A stretch of DNA of 64,000 nt from Gammaproteobacteria bacterium (GCA_030429005.1 JAUIDP010000004.1:1-64000); one strand, 5' to 3'. Counted from the stretch's first letter, positions 8,818 to 21,428 are shown. Notes: a model not told the origin generated them from the sequence alone. Program-made: numbers and translations.

Positions 8818-9693
8818 CGTCGCGTCGGCGTCTGAACTGATGACCCACAGTGCAAAGTTATTCCATCGTCACATGTTCGATCGATGGCGGGCGGCAACCG
8901 CAAATTTTCGAGGGCATCCGCCGATTCTCGTCTATCAAATGGGCAAGGTGGGCTCCAGCGCCGTTTACCAGTCGCTGCTGCGCGCCAATAGTGAGCGCCC
9001 GGTATTCCAGGTGCATTTCCTGTCAGACACGGGGCTCAAACACAGCGCGGCCTACTTCACGCAAAGCAGGCAGCCGCGACCGCCGCATTGGCGATTGGGT
9101 GCTGCGCTGAACAAGCGACTGAAGCGACTTGGCGATATTCGGCCATTCACTATTTCACTGGTTCGTGACCCGGTGGCGCGCCAGGTGTCTGACGTATTTG
9201 AGAATGTTTCTGCGTATTTCCCCGGTCGACCAGGAGGTGCGCAGCCGGGCAGCGAAGAGATCAGCGAATTTCTGCAGGATTATTTTGCCGGCGATATCGC
9301 CGTTGCCGACTATCCGCAAAAGTGGTTTGCAACAGAAATCGGCGAGTTTTTCGATTTGGACGTTTTTGAACAGCCATTCGACCGGTCAGCCGGATGCCAG
9401 CTTATTGCGGGCGAGCGCACGGACCTGTTGCTTATGACCATGGAATCCCTGGCCGACGTGTTCCAGCCGGCCATGCGCGAGTACCTCGACATGGATGTGC
9501 CGCTGGTGCCGGCCAACGTTGGCGCGACCAAGGCATATGCCAAACTGTACCGGCGCGTCAGGGACACCTTTTCGTTGCCGAAACCGGTTCTCGAAGAAAT
9601 CTACAGCCGCAAATCAACGCGTCATTTCTACTCGGCACAGCAAGTCGACAAGTTCATCGCCAGGTGGAGTGAGCCAGGTAGTGGCGCGCCTGG

Positions 9694-9697
<4 letters not shown>
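8807..9697 (+). CDS. Sulfotransferase-like protein of the putative capsular polysaccharide synthesis (NKWYS) type
   Basis: A 296-residue protein. [18 protein letters not shown] is a 5'-phosphosulfate-loop-like motif, and [21 protein letters not shown] is the matching 3'-phosphate-site motif, as in PAPS-dependent sulfotransferases. The later block [14 protein letters not shown] and VFEQPFD match the family annotated as putative capsular polysaccharide synthesis protein. It may modify a surface glycan or small acceptor. It overlaps the zincin-like gene upstream by 11 bases and converges by 4 bases with the DUF255 gene. No glycosyltransferase neighbours are present, so a true capsule role is not supported by context. 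Confidence 0.7.
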
Positions 9698-11739
<2,042 letters not shown>

Positions 11740-11782
11740 GGTTTGCTATGATACAGCCCCCAAGTCGCCACCGTAGAAAACC

Positions 11783-12574
11783 ATGTTCGTCTACCCGGAA
11801 ATTGATCCGATTATTTTCTCGATCGGGCCCATCGCTATACGCTGGTACGGCCTGATGTACGTCGTCGGCTTCCTGGCCGCCTGGTGGCTGGCCCGCCGGC
11901 GTTGCCAGCGGGCCGATTCGCCAGTGACGCCCGAGCAGGTCGACGACCTGATTTTCTACGCGATGCTCGGCGTTATCATCGGCGGCCGCGTCGGCTACTG
12001 CCTTGTCTATGGCTGGTCGGACTTCATCCGTGACCCGCTGTACCTGTTCAAGATCACCGAGGGCGGCATGTCATTCCACGGCGGCCTGGCTGGCGTCATG
12101 CTGGCCATGTGGTGGTACGGCCGCAAGCTCGGCAAGACGATCTGGCACATCCTCGACTTCGTCGCTCCGCTGGTGCCGATCGGACTCGGCGCCGGGCGCA
12201 TCGGCAATTTCATCAATGGCGAGCTATGGGGTCACGAAACCACGGTTCCGTGGGGAGTCGAGTTCCAGGGCAAGGTCCTGCACCCGTCGCAGCTCTACGA
12301 AGCCCTGCTGGAGGGGCTGGTGCTGTTCATGATCCTCTGGTGGTACTCGAGCAAACCGCGGCCGTACATGGCGGTGTCCGCGCTGTTCCTGTTGCTGTAC
12401 GGCAGCTTTCGCTTTTTCGTCGAGTTTTACCGCGTCCCGGACGCGCATCTCGAATATCTCGCGTTCGACTGGCTCACGATGGGGCAGGTGCTGAGCGCAC
12501 CGATGATCGTCGCCGGTGCCGTCATGCTGGTCATGGCATACTCGGCGGACCGAAAAAAGGAGGCAGCGGCCTGA
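11783..12574 (+). CDS. lgt: Prolipoprotein diacylglyceryl transferase
   Basis: This 263-residue inner-membrane enzyme transfers diacylglycerol from phosphatidylglycerol to the lipobox cysteine of prolipoproteins. About seven membrane helices are visible, together with the Lgt signature [15 protein letters not shown] and SFHGGLAG, and the conserved start [20 protein letters not shown]. Length is normal. It is followed after one base by thyA, the lgt-thyA order common in proteobacteria. It supplies substrate lipoproteins such as the LolB and RlpA candidates in this window. Confidence 0.97.
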   Translation: MFVYPEIDPIIFSIGPIAIRWYGLMYVVGFLAAWWLARRRCQRADSPVTPEQVDDLIFYAMLGVIIGGRVGYCLVYGWSDFIRDPLYLFKITEGGMSFHGGLAGVMLAMWWYGRKLGKTIWHILDFVAPLVPIGLGAGRIGNFINGELWGHETTVPWGVEFQGKVLHPSQLYEALLEGLVLFMILWWYSSKPRPYMAVSALFLLLYGSFRFFVEFYRVPDAHLEYLAFDWLTMGQVLSAPMIVAGAVMLVMAYSADRKKEAAA

Positions 12575-12575
12575 A

Positions 12576-13370
12576 ATGCAGCAATATTTGTCCCTGATGC
12601 GGCAGGTCCGCGACCACGGCACCCGCAAGGAAGACCGGACCGGCACCGGCACACTGAGTGTCTTCGGGCACCAGATGCGTTTCGATCTCGGCAGCGGTTT
12701 TCCGCTGGTCACAACGAAGAAGTTGCACATGCGCTCGATCATCCACGAGCTGCTGTGGTTCCTGCGCGGCGACAGCAACATCAGGTACCTGAAAGACAAC
12801 GGCGTTTCGATCTGGGACGAGTGGGCCGACAGCAATGGTGAACTGGGGCCGATCTACGGCGTGCAGTGGCGCAGCTGGCCGACACCGGATGGCCGCAGCA
12901 TCGACCAGGTCAGCGAGGTGTTGCAGCAGATCCGGCAGAACCCGGACTCCCGGCGCCTGATCGTGAGTGCCTGGAACGTCGCGGAAATCGATAACATGGC
13001 GCTGCCGCCGTGCCACCTGTTGTTCCAGTTCCATGTCGCCGACGGCAAGCTGTCCTGCCAGCTCTACCAACGCAGCTGCGACATCTTCCTCGGCGTGCCT
13101 TTCAATATCGCGTCCTATGCGCTGCTGACACACATGTTTGCCCAACAGGCCGACCTCGCGGTCGGGGACTTCATCTGGACTGGCGGCGACTGCCACCTGT
13201 ACCTGAATCATCTCGAGCAGGCGGACGAGCAATTGCAGCGGGAGCCGATGCCGTTGCCGCGTCTTGCGATCAAGCGCCGGCCCCCGAGCATCTTCGATTA
13301 CACCTTCGATGACTTCGAAATCGTCAACTACGAGCCACACGCGCACATCAAGGCGGCAGTGGCCGTTTGA
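12576..13370 (+). CDS. thyA: Thymidylate synthase
   Basis: A 264-residue protein, the same length as E. coli ThyA. It methylates dUMP to dTMP using methylene-tetrahydrofolate. The ATG at 12576 gives the canonical start MQQYLSLM. Visible motifs are [18 protein letters not shown], the catalytic cysteine block [12 protein letters not shown] and the folate/dUMP site [19 protein letters not shown]. It overlaps folA by a TTGA, matching its functional partner that regenerates tetrahydrofolate. Confidence 0.98.
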   Translation: MQQYLSLMRQVRDHGTRKEDRTGTGTLSVFGHQMRFDLGSGFPLVTTKKLHMRSIIHELLWFLRGDSNIRYLKDNGVSIWDEWADSNGELGPIYGVQWRSWPTPDGRSIDQVSEVLQQIRQNPDSRRLIVSAWNVAEIDNMALPPCHLLFQFHVADGKLSCQLYQRSCDIFLGVPFNIASYALLTHMFAQQADLAVGDFIWTGGDCHLYLNHLEQADEQLQREPMPLPRLAIKRRPPSIFDYTFDDFEIVNYEPHAHIKAAVAV

Positions 13371-13873
13371 ACCAACAACGATCGATCAGCCTCGTCGTCG
13401 CCGCGTCCAGGAATCATGTCATTGGCGTAGCCGGCGGTTTGCCGTGGCACCTGTCGGACGATCTCAGGCGCTTCAAGTCACTGACGATGGGCAAGCCTGT
13501 CGTCATGGGCCGCAAGACCTTCGAGTCGATCGGCAGGGCACTGCCGGGTCGTCAGAATATCGTGATAACGACACAGCCGGACTTCACCGCAGAGGGTTGT
13601 GACGTGGTCTCCTCACCCGAGGCGGCCGTGGCCGTGGCACCGGCCGGCAGCGAGATCATGGTGATCGGTGGTGGTGAGATTTACCGGCTGTTCCTGCCGC
13701 TTGCGGACCGTGTCTACCTGACCCGCGTCGACGCTGTTGTCACAGGCGACACCTACTTCCCCGAGCTGCCGGCGGCGGACTGGCAGGAAACCGCGCGCGA
13801 ATCATTCAGTGCAGACGAACGGAATGATCACGATTTTGCGGTGATTACCTGCGAGCGCAGGACACCGGCCTAG
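13367..13873 (+). CDS. folA: Dihydrofolate reductase
   Basis: A 168-residue enzyme reducing dihydrofolate to tetrahydrofolate with NADPH. It starts with TTG overlapping the thyA TGA; no better in-frame start precedes the conserved first strand [15 protein letters not shown]. Motifs are [13 protein letters not shown] (acidic active-site residue), [16 protein letters not shown], and [13 protein letters not shown]. Translational coupling to thyA links it to the dTMP cycle. The last 4 bases overlap the convergent apaH gene. Confidence 0.97.
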   Translation: MNQQRSISLVVAASRNHVIGVAGGLPWHLSDDLRRFKSLTMGKPVVMGRKTFESIGRALPGRQNIVITTQPDFTAEGCDVVSSPEAAVAVAPAGSEIMVIGGGEIYRLFLPLADRVYLTRVDAVVTGDTYFPELPAADWQETARESFSADERNDHDFAVITCERRTPA

Positions 13874-14694
13874 CGGGCCTGTCCGGGTACCTGGACAACG
13901 CGCGGCACGGGTTTGTCGATGCGCACCGCTGTCAACTGGCGACCCCAGACACAGCCGGTATCGACACTGATGAGGTTGGGCAGCACGACAAGGCCTAGCG
14001 CAGACCAGTGACCGAACACGATGCGCGTATCTGCGGCGGCCCGGTTTTCCTGTGCAAACCACGGCCGCAGCTTGCGTGACGCAGAGAGGTAGGCGGAACC
14101 GGCGTGTGAGAAATTCAGGCGGCCTTTGGCCGTCAGCATGCGCATGCGCGTCAGGCAGTTGATGATGAAGCGCAGCCGCTTGTAGCCAGTGTGTTTTTCC
14201 GACCAGGTCGTCGGTGTGTTGCCATACATCTTGCTCAGCAGCACCGGGTAGTTGTCGGAACGCAGTGCGGTCTGTACTTCCCTGGCGCGCGCGATCGTTT
14301 GCCTTGCCGTCCAGCTCGGATGCGTGCCGGCATGCACCAGCAAAGTGTCCATCGACTTGTCGTAGTGCGCGAGTGGCCGGTACCTGAGCCAGTCGACAAG
14401 TTCTTCGAAGTCCGGTGCGAGCAGTGTCTTGCGCAGTGTCGCGAAGCGCCGCGCGCCGCTGATCTTGCCCTCGGCCAACGCCAGCAGGTGCAGGTCATGA
14501 TTGCCGAGTACCGTGATGGCGGCATCGCCAAGTGATCGCACGAAGCGCAGCGTCTTCAGTGACTTGGGGCCGCGATTGACGAGGTCGCCGGTCAGCCAGA
14601 GCTGGTCGACGGCCGGATCGAATTCAATTTCGTCGAGAAGTTCGCAAAAAGGATCGTAACAGCCCTGGATATCGCCAATCGCGTAGATCGCCAT
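13870..14694 (-). CDS. apaH: Symmetrical bis(5'-nucleosyl)-tetraphosphatase
   Basis: This 274-residue metallophosphatase hydrolyses Ap4A to two ADP. The calcineurin-type phosphoesterase signature is clear: AIGDIQGCYDPF, WLTGDLVNRGPKSL, VLGNHDLHLL, and a later HAGTHPSW; the second-shell block FGHWSALGL follows. Length is that of ApaH. It is the last gene of the lptD-to-apaH run, 17 bases after apaG. Confidence 0.97.
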   Translation of the reverse strand: MAIYAIGDIQGCYDPFCELLDEIEFDPAVDQLWLTGDLVNRGPKSLKTLRFVRSLGDAAITVLGNHDLHLLALAEGKISGARRFATLRKTLLAPDFEELVDWLRYRPLAHYDKSMDTLLVHAGTHPSWTARQTIARAREVQTALRSDNYPVLLSKMYGNTPTTWSEKHTGYKRLRFIINCLTRMRMLTAKGRLNFSHAGSAYLSASRKLRPWFAQENRAAADTRIVFGHWSALGLVVLPNLISVDTGCVWGRQLTAVRIDKPVPRVVQVPGQAR

Positions 14695-14711
14695 GACTGT
14701 GTCGCTGCGGC

Positions 14712-15092
14712 CTAATGCAGCAGGCCGGGTACTGCCAGCGTGAACGGCGCAATCGGTGCGTCGAAATTCACGCCGTTGTCGGCTTCCATGCGGTAGAGGC
14801 CCTGCATCGCGCCAACAGGGGTTTCGAGCACAGCGCCACTCGAATAGCGAAACACCTCGCCGGGGTTCAGGTGCGGCTGCTCGCCAACCACGCCGTCGCC
14901 GTTCACTTCCTGGACCTTGCCGTTGGCATCGGTAATGACCCAGTGGCGGCTGATCAGCCTCGCCGGGAACTCACCCTTGTTGGATATCGTAATTGTGTAG
15001 GCGAACACATACCGGCCTGCATCGGGTTCGGATTGCTCGTCCACGTAGTTGGTGGCCACATCGATGCCGATATCGAATTGTTTCTCGTCCAT
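14712..15092 (-). CDS. apaG: ApaG (Co2+/Mg2+ efflux-associated) protein
   Basis: A 126-residue fibronectin-III-like beta-sandwich protein with the ApaG/F-box-associated signature. It has [28 protein letters not shown], then [21 protein letters not shown] and [10 protein letters not shown]. It is universally linked with apaH and rsmA. The molecular function in bacteria is unsettled. It lies 4 bases after the rsmA stop. Confidence 0.96.
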   Translation of the reverse strand: MDEKQFDIGIDVATNYVDEQSEPDAGRYVFAYTITISNKGEFPARLISRHWVITDANGKVQEVNGDGVVGEQPHLNPGEVFRYSSGAVLETPVGAMQGLYRMEADNGVNFDAPIAPFTLAVPGLLH

Positions 15093-15096
15093 GCGC

Positions 15097-15867
15097 CTAT
15101 TCTAGCGCATTCGCCAGGCGTACATATTCGGCAATTGAAATGGCCTCCGGCCGCAATTGCGCATCGATGCCCACCGACTCGAGCAAAGCCTCGTCTGCGA
15201 CTTTGCGCAGCGCGTTGCGGATCGTCTTGCGCCGCTGGCTGAACGCTGTTGCCACCAGCTTCGACATGGTCGACGGGTCATTGATTTCGTAGGTTCCCGG
15301 CGGCAGCGGCACCAGGCGGACGATCGCCGACGTGACATCCGGTGGCGGCGAGAAGGCATGCCGTTCAACATCGAACAGTGCCTCGACGGCAAAGTAGCAG
15401 CCGAGCATGATACCCAGGCGGCCATACGCCTTGCTGCCGGGCTCGGCAGCCATGCGGGCAACTACTTCCTTTTGCAGCATGAAATGCATGTCGACGATAC
15501 GTTCGCGGTAGTCGAGCAGGTGAAACAGCAACGGTGTTGAAATGTTGTACGGCAGGTTGCCGACAATGCGCAGCCCGTCTCCGAGCGTTGCGTAATCGAA
15601 ACGCAGTGCATCAGCTTCGTGAATCGTCAGACGCGTTTCACCGGCATACTTTTGCCGCAGGGCTGCAGCGAGATCGCGGTCCAGTTCGATCGCGTGTACG
15701 TGCCCTGCCTGTTGCAAGAGCGGCGCCGTGATCGCGGCCTGGCCCGGCCCGATCTCGACGATCGTGTCATCGCCTGACGGCCTGATCGCGTTCAGGATTT
15801 CGTCTATGACGCCATGGTCGGCCAGGAAATGCTGGCCGAATCGCTTGCGTGCTCGGTGGCCGGTCAT
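15097..15867 (-). CDS. rsmA: 16S rRNA dimethyladenosine transferase
   Basis: A 256-residue KsgA/RsmA enzyme that dimethylates the two adjacent adenines near the 3' end of 16S rRNA. Motifs are [15 protein letters not shown], the SAM loop [19 protein letters not shown], the catalytic NLPYNIS, and the LQKEVVARM block. Its ATGA start overlaps the pdxA stop by 4 bases. The order pdxA-rsmA-apaG-apaH is the classic gammaproteobacterial one. Confidence 0.98.
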   Translation of the reverse strand: MTGHRARKRFGQHFLADHGVIDEILNAIRPSGDDTIVEIGPGQAAITAPLLQQAGHVHAIELDRDLAAALRQKYAGETRLTIHEADALRFDYATLGDGLRIVGNLPYNISTPLLFHLLDYRERIVDMHFMLQKEVVARMAAEPGSKAYGRLGIMLGCYFAVEALFDVERHAFSPPPDVTSAIVRLVPLPPGTYEINDPSTMSKLVATAFSQRRKTIRNALRKVADEALLESVGIDAQLRPEAISIAEYVRLANALE

Positions 15868-16838
15868 CTTGTGGCCAGCGTTGCCGCAAGCTCGATCGCG
15901 GCAAACAGGCTGCCGGTATCGGCTTTGCCGCTGCCGGCAAGATCCAGCGCTGTGCCATGGTCCACGGATGTTCGGATGATCGGCAGGCCGAGCGTCACGT
16001 TGACGGCATTGCCGAAGCCGGCGTACTTGAGTACCGGCAGGCCCTGGTCGTGATACATGGCAACCACCGCATCCTTGTAGCCGGCAGCCGGCGTGAAGGC
16101 CGTGTCTGCAGGCAACGGACCGCGCACGTTGATACCGGCAGCGGCCAGTTCGCGAACAACGGGCGCAATAATCGCCTCGTCTTCATGGCCCAGGTGGCCG
16201 CCTTCGCCCGCATGCGGATTCAGTCCGCAGACGACGATCTCGGGAGACTCGATACCGAACCGTGTTTGCAGGTCATGCTGCAGTATCTGTATGACGTCAC
16301 GAATACCGTCCGCCGTCAGGTAGTCGGCAACATCGCGCAGTGGCAGGTGAGTGCTGGCCAGCGCGACCCGCAAGTCGCCGGCGGCCAGCATCATCACCGG
16401 TTTGCCGGCGCCGCAGGCCTGGGCGAGAAACTCGGTATGCCCGGTGAATGCAATGCCAGCATCGGCGATGATGCTTTTTTGCATCGGCGCGGTCACCAGC
16501 GCCGCGAACTCGTCGTTCAGGCAGCCGTTGACACCGATGCGCAGGCCGTCGAGCAGCGCGCTGGCGTTGGCCGTGGACGGCGTGCCGCAGACATCCGGTT
16601 CCGGGCACTCGATTGGCCGGAATTTGAGGTGCTCCGGAAACGTGATTCCCAGCTTGTCCGCGCGGGCGCGCAGAACATCCGGGTCGGCGATAAAGACGAA
16701 CTGCTCGCAGGCGGGTTCATTGGCGAGTGCCAGGCACAGGTCTGGGCCTATGCCGGCAGGTTCGCCGGCCGTGATGGCAATCGGTCTCGTCAGATGCGGA
16801 TATCGACGTAGGCCTGGTCGCGCAGGCGCTGGATCCAT
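15864..16838 (-). CDS. pdxA: 4-hydroxythreonine-4-phosphate dehydrogenase
   Basis: A 324-residue enzyme of pyridoxal-phosphate synthesis that oxidises 4-phosphohydroxy-threonine with NAD. It shows PIAITAGEPAGIGPDL, FTGHTEFLA, CGLNPHAGEGGHLGHED and YHDQGLPVLKY, where the metal-binding histidines lie. The start is uncertain. ATG 16838 overlaps surA by 49 bases and adds 15 residues not typical of the family; a CTG at 16793, overlapping the surA TGA, would give the usual N-terminus. Confidence 0.95.
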   Translation of the reverse strand: MDPAPARPGLRRYPHLTRPIAITAGEPAGIGPDLCLALANEPACEQFVFIADPDVLRARADKLGITFPEHLKFRPIECPEPDVCGTPSTANASALLDGLRIGVNGCLNDEFAALVTAPMQKSIIADAGIAFTGHTEFLAQACGAGKPVMMLAAGDLRVALASTHLPLRDVADYLTADGIRDVIQILQHDLQTRFGIESPEIVVCGLNPHAGEGGHLGHEDEAIIAPVVRELAAAGINVRGPLPADTAFTPAAGYKDAVVAMYHDQGLPVLKYAGFGNAVNVTLGLPIIRTSVDHGTALDLAGSGKADTGSLFAAIELAATLATR

Positions 16839-18082
16839 AACTGCGTCTCTTCTTCAATCTTGCTGTTACGAATCTTGGCGATGCAATTGCTGCGCTTCAG
16901 GTCGTCCGTGTTGTCGTAAACGCGACGATCCAGGACTTCGACAATGTGCCAGCCGAAGCGCGACTGGAACGGTTCGCTGACTTCGCCGATCTCGGCGGCA
17001 TTCACGACTTCCTCGAATTCCGGCACAAAGGTATTGGGGCCGGCCCAGTCCATCTCGCCGCCGTTGTTGACCGAGCCCGGGTCGTCGGACAGGAGTTTTG
17101 CGATCGCGCCGAAGTCCTCGCCATTCTCGATTTTTTCGAGAGCGTCCTCCAGGCGCTGCTTCGCTGTCTCGTCGTCGATAATTTCGTTGGGCGAGATGAG
17201 TATGTGGCGCACCAGGACCTGATCCACTTCACTGCGCTCACTGGCGCTGCGCATATCATTGACCTTGACGATGTGATAGCTGTTTGCGGCGCGTATGGGT
17301 TCCGTGACATCGCCGGCCTTGAGGTCGGCAACGAGATTCGTATACAGCGATGGCAGTTGTTCGCCCTTCAGCCACCCGAGCGCGCCCCCGTCGAGGGCAT
17401 TCTGTGCGTCCGAGTAGCGAATCGCCAGGGCGGCAAAGTCGGCGCCGTCTTCGAGGCGCTCAAGGATCTGGCGTGCCTCGGCCAGGGTCTCTTCGATCTC
17501 GGTTGCCGAAGCCGACTCCGACATCGACAGCGTGATGTTGGACAGGTTGTAGTCGGAGTTGACCGCTACGTTGTCCTCGAGATCAGCCAGGCACATCTCG
17601 ACCTCGCGTTCGCTCCACGGTGCATCGACGACAGCGCGACGCAGTTGTTCGAGCGTGATCTCTTCACGCAGGTCGCGACGAAACTTGGCATAGTCGATGC
17701 CGTCGGCGGCAAGCACGGCGGGCATATCCTCGAACCTGACGCCGTTCTGTTCTGCAATGGCACCGATCGAGTCGTTCAGCATCTGGTCTGATATACGCAG
17801 GCCGACACGCTGGGCATGCTGTAGCTGCACTTCGGTGATGATGAGACGCTCGAGCAACTGTTCCTGCAATTCGGCCGGCGGCGGCAAAGGAATGTTCTGC
17901 TCTTCGGCGCGCGCCAGGATCATCGCGGTTTGCTCGGCGAGCTGGCTCTTCAGCACGACGCCGTCGTCGACGATCGCCGCGATACCGTCGATGAATTCAC
18001 CGGTTGAGGACAGCTCCTCGGCTGCCGCAACGGGCGCGATTGCCAGCGCGATGTACGCGCATAACCTGTTGAACTTAAACAC
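16790..18082 (-). CDS. surA: Periplasmic chaperone / peptidyl-prolyl isomerase SurA
   Basis: A 430-residue exported chaperone that escorts outer-membrane proteins to the Bam machinery. GTG start, signal peptide (IALAIAPVAAAEEL), an N-terminal SurA domain (IDGIAAIVDDGVVLKSQL) and two parvulin domains (about 175-275 and 285-385). The second has DPGSVNNGGEMDW and FGWHIVEVLDRR. It follows lptD by 6 bases; LptD is a known SurA client, so co-expression is sensible. Confidence 0.97.
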   Translation of the reverse strand: MFKFNRLCAYIALAIAPVAAAEELSSTGEFIDGIAAIVDDGVVLKSQLAEQTAMILARAEEQNIPLPPPAELQEQLLERLIITEVQLQHAQRVGLRISDQMLNDSIGAIAEQNGVRFEDMPAVLAADGIDYAKFRRDLREEITLEQLRRAVVDAPWSEREVEMCLADLEDNVAVNSDYNLSNITLSMSESASATEIEETLAEARQILERLEDGADFAALAIRYSDAQNALDGGALGWLKGEQLPSLYTNLVADLKAGDVTEPIRAANSYHIVKVNDMRSASERSEVDQVLVRHILISPNEIIDDETAKQRLEDALEKIENGEDFGAIAKLLSDDPGSVNNGGEMDWAGPNTFVPEFEEVVNAAEIGEVSEPFQSRFGWHIVEVLDRRVYDNTDDLKRSNCIAKIRNSKIEEETQLWIQRLRDQAYVDIRI

Positions 18083-18088
18083 TATTTT

Positions 18089-20290
18089 TTACCGAAGGTC
18101 AGCGGAATAGCCAAGAATACCACGTTCCAGAATTTTGTCAGCCGCGGTACCGACGCTGGCCATTCCTTTCAATACCAATTGCAGACCGATGGAGGAATCC
18201 TGAGTTCCGTCGCGCGTGGAAATGTGGCGCCTGGAAACGAGGCGCAACCCCCAGCAACAGCTCTCGTACTCGATGCCGAAAAACTGCTCCAGGGCCTCGT
18301 CGTCACGGAAGGAAAAGTTGTAGCGCCCGACGACGTTCCAGTTTTCGCCGACCGGCCAGGACCAGGACAGGTCGCCCTGTTCCAGCGAATCGCGGCGGAA
18401 GCGATAGGCCAGGTTCAGGATCTTGTTGCTGGAGGGCCGATACTGGAAGCGTGCCTCTGACTGCGTTGTGCCCTCGCCGGATGTGCCCCATTGATAGCCG
18501 AGGTCAAAGTTCATGTTCTCGTTGAGCAGGAAACTGACTTCTGCGATGTAATCGCTCGACTCGGTGGACTCGAAATTCTGCCCTGGCAATTCAACCTTGC
18601 TCTTGCTGAGATAGCGCGTCTGGCCGATCGTAGCGGCTACCAGTTCGCGGCCACTCGACACGTCGAGGATGCGCGACGTGATACCGAGGCTCACCTGGTC
18701 GGTGTCGGCAATCCGGTCGACACCGAGATATCGATTGGTTCGATAGAGCTGAATCAGGCTCAGGTCCGGCGTGATCGTGTCGAACACCGGCAGGTCGTCC
18801 TGGTCGCGAAAGGGCACGTGGACAAACAGGACGCGCGGTTCCAGCGTCTGTATCCGCGAACGATCGCTCATGACACGTTCCAGCGTGAAACCGGAGTCCA
18901 GGCTGGCGATTGGCAACGTGCGACTGGGCGCATCGTCGACACCGGGGTCCGTATCACTCAGCGAGTAGCGCGTGTGATCGAGGACAACGGACGGCGTAAC
19001 GAACCAGCCCGGCCGCGTAATCGGCAGCGCTATTTCCGGCGCCACGTTCAGACGCCAGCCAGTAACGCCGACGTCCCTGTCGAAGTTGACCAGTTCGCTG
19101 TCGAAGCCCAGCCGGGTACCAAGCCACTGGTCCGACCAGCTGCCGCTAGCCAGTAATTGCGGCAGCCGCTGGTACGGGCGGTCTTCCGGCGCGATCGCAT
19201 CGTCGATGGTCTGGTAGTCCTGCACCTGGCCGAAGATCGCCAGGTTACGCGTATAGTAGTCGAAACTCAGGTTGCGGTTCAGGTGCGTGATGCTGGAGCT
19301 GCTGAGGCTGCCGCCGAGATCTTCGAAGTACTGGCTGTCCGAGACTTCGCTGAAATGTACCTGGTTGCGCCAGCCGCTTTCAAAGAAATAGCGATGGTCG
19401 AAGTCGACGTAACTGCGTGAGTCATTGAACCGGTTGTCGCTGCCGAGGTACTCCGCCAGCACCGTGCCGTCCATTGAATTTGTCAGGTAGCGAAACTTGG
19501 TCTGTATCTGCAGACCGCGGTCGGACATCAGGTGCGGTGTTACCGTCGCGTCATAATTAGGTGCAAGATTGAAGTAGTACGGCACCCGAATCTCGTTGCC
19601 GCCACGCTGGGTCGACCCGACCTCGGGAGCCAGCACACCGGATTTGCGGGCATCGCCGATCGGGAATGACAGGTACGGTGCCCACAGGATCGGTACGCCC
19701 TGGAAACGCAGCTTCATGCCGCGTGCCACACCGACGCCCGTGCGTGTGTCGAGATCGATATCGCTGGCTTCGATAAGCCAGTCGTTCGAACCCGGCGGAC
19801 AGGTTGTGTAGCTGACGCCGTCAAGGCTCAATGTGCCATTTTCGCTGACAAGCAGGGCCTCGGCGGCACCGCGGGCATTACTGCTGCCGAGCGAGAACTC
19901 GGCCCCTTCGAAGCGCACACGGCCTGTGTCGTAGCCAAACTCGGCGAGGTCAGAGCGAACTTGCGTACCGCGGTCCTGGTAACGCACATCGCCTTCCAGC
20001 AGCAGCGAGCGGTTGGCTGGGTCGTAGTCCGCCGAGTTTGCACCCGCATGTTTGTTGCCACGCCGCAGCAGGACGCCGCCGCTCATCTTCGCCGTCGGCG
20101 CGTCACCAAATTCCGCTTCAAGTTCACCGACTTCGAACTCAATCGTGTCTTCGTCAGTTGCCGGTAGCGTGTCGAGTAACTGTTGGTCCGCGTCCGGTGC
20201 AAGCGCTGTCGTGCATGCGCCCGGGTCTGCCGCATGCGCATACGGGACGGCCAACGCGAAGCCGGCGAGAATTAAATATTTTGTGTGCAC
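18089..20290 (-). CDS. lptD: LPS-assembly outer-membrane protein LptD
   Basis: About 733 residues from a GTG at 20290 (a TTG at 20293 is equally possible). This gives a signal peptide KYLILAGFALAVPYAHA; the open frame extends upstream, but that part is not signal-like. An OstA/jellyroll domain (about 50-200) is followed by a large beta-barrel. The disulfide cysteines of LptD appear as CTTAL near the mature N-terminus, YTTCPPG, and the adjacent pair ESCCWGLRL near the C-terminus. It inserts lipopolysaccharide into the outer leaflet with LptE. It is first in the operon lptD-surA-pdxA-rsmA-apaG-apaH. Confidence 0.96.
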   Translation of the reverse strand: MHTKYLILAGFALAVPYAHAADPGACTTALAPDADQQLLDTLPATDEDTIEFEVGELEAEFGDAPTAKMSGGVLLRRGNKHAGANSADYDPANRSLLLEGDVRYQDRGTQVRSDLAEFGYDTGRVRFEGAEFSLGSSNARGAAEALLVSENGTLSLDGVSYTTCPPGSNDWLIEASDIDLDTRTGVGVARGMKLRFQGVPILWAPYLSFPIGDARKSGVLAPEVGSTQRGGNEIRVPYYFNLAPNYDATVTPHLMSDRGLQIQTKFRYLTNSMDGTVLAEYLGSDNRFNDSRSYVDFDHRYFFESGWRNQVHFSEVSDSQYFEDLGGSLSSSSITHLNRNLSFDYYTRNLAIFGQVQDYQTIDDAIAPEDRPYQRLPQLLASGSWSDQWLGTRLGFDSELVNFDRDVGVTGWRLNVAPEIALPITRPGWFVTPSVVLDHTRYSLSDTDPGVDDAPSRTLPIASLDSGFTLERVMSDRSRIQTLEPRVLFVHVPFRDQDDLPVFDTITPDLSLIQLYRTNRYLGVDRIADTDQVSLGITSRILDVSSGRELVAATIGQTRYLSKSKVELPGQNFESTESSDYIAEVSFLLNENMNFDLGYQWGTSGEGTTQSEARFQYRPSSNKILNLAYRFRRDSLEQGDLSWSWPVGENWNVVGRYNFSFRDDEALEQFFGIEYESCCWGLRLVSRRHISTRDGTQDSSIGLQLVLKGMASVGTAADKILERGILGYSADLR

Positions 20291-20399
20291 CAAAGGATCG
20301 GGTAAGGGTAGATTCGGTCGCCGATACAAGCAGGACAATGTTCTGTACAACTGTGTTACCTTCGCATAGTTTCGCAAGTGCTTCAATGTGTTACGGAGA

Positions 20400-21428
20400 A
20401 TGCCAATCAGGGAACCGAGTGCAGAATCTGACCCGCGACTGGCGCAGTTAGTCGACTGGTTGAGCAACATCGAGCAGGTCGCCGGTATGAATCCTGTACC
20501 GGCGTCGACCGATGCGAGTTTCCGCCGCTACTTTCGACTGCAGGCCGGCGAGACAAGTTTCATTGCAATGGATGCACCACCGGCGCAAGAGGACAGCACC
20601 GCCTTCGTACGCGTGGCAACCTACCTCGAGGCGATGCAGTTGAATGCGCCGCGCATTGTAGAAGCGGACCTCGAACAGGGCTTCCTGTTACTGTCCGATC
20701 TCGGCGTGCAGCCATATCTGGACATCCTGAACCAGGCACCGGACCGGGCCGATGCCCTGTACGCCGATGCGATGCGTGCGCTGGCCGCTATCCAGCAACG
20801 CGGCGATGCCTACCAGTCCAGCCTGCCAACGTACGACGACACACTGCTGCGGTTCGAACTGTCGCTGTTTCATGACTGGCTTTGTGAAAAACACCTCGGC
20901 ATCGAATTCGGGCCGGATGACGAAGCCGCCTGGCAGGCAGTCTGCGATCTGCTGGTCGCCAATGCACTGGACCAGTCGCAGGTATTTGTGCACCGCGACT
21001 ACCACTCCCGCAACCTGATGTATTCCGACCGCAACAATCCGGGCATCCTCGATTTCCAGGATGCGGTCGAAGGTCCGTATACCTACGATCTTGTGTCGTT
21101 GTTGAAAGACTGTTACGTGCGCTGGCCCGCGGACCAGGTACGCGGCTGGGCGCTGGATTACTACGCGCTACTTGATGAAGAAGCCCATGCCCATGCCGAT
21201 GCGGATACGTTCCTGCGGCATTTCGAACTGATGGGCGTGCAACGGCACCTGAAAGCGGCCGGCATATTCGCGCGATTGAATCTCAGGGACGGCAAGCCGG
21301 GTTACCTGGCCGATATTCCGCGGACGCTGCACTACATCACAGAACTCGCGCCACGCTACGAACAACTGCAAGCGCTCGTGTCACTGATCAACCAGCGCTG
21401 CCTGCCGCAACTGGAGAGCGGGTCTTGA
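20400..21428 (+). CDS. amgK: N-acetylmuramate/N-acetylglucosamine anomeric kinase (AmgK-like phosphotransferase)
   Basis: A 342-residue aminoglycoside-phosphotransferase-fold kinase. Catalytic loop VHRDYHSRNLM and metal-binding ILDFQDA are present. It starts at ATG 20400; a GTG at 20388 is an alternative, and neither has a clear ribosome site. It is divergent from lptD and overlaps murU by 4 bases. That linkage identifies it as AmgK, which phosphorylates the anomeric carbon of MurNAc in the wall-recycling shortcut that bypasses de novo UDP-MurNAc synthesis (known from Pseudomonas putida). The pathway has been linked to fosfomycin tolerance. Confidence 0.9.
   Translation: MPIREPSAESDPRLAQLVDWLSNIEQVAGMNPVPASTDASFRRYFRLQAGETSFIAMDAPPAQEDSTAFVRVATYLEAMQLNAPRIVEADLEQGFLLLSDLGVQPYLDILNQAPDRADALYADAMRALAAIQQRGDAYQSSLPTYDDTLLRFELSLFHDWLCEKHLGIEFGPDDEAAWQAVCDLLVANALDQSQVFVHRDYHSRNLMYSDRNNPGILDFQDAVEGPYTYDLVSLLKDCYVRWPADQVRGWALDYYALLDEEAHAHADADTFLRHFELMGVQRHLKAAGIFARLNLRDGKPGYLADIPRTLHYITELAPRYEQLQALVSLINQRCLPQLESGS

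Noticed and set aside
15849-16811. 320-residue plus-strand frame opposite pdxA
   Set aside because: pdxA is unambiguous; the composition is that of an antisense shadow.
20291-20470. Upstream extension of the lptD frame
   Set aside because: It lacks signal-peptide character and would overlap the divergent amgK start.
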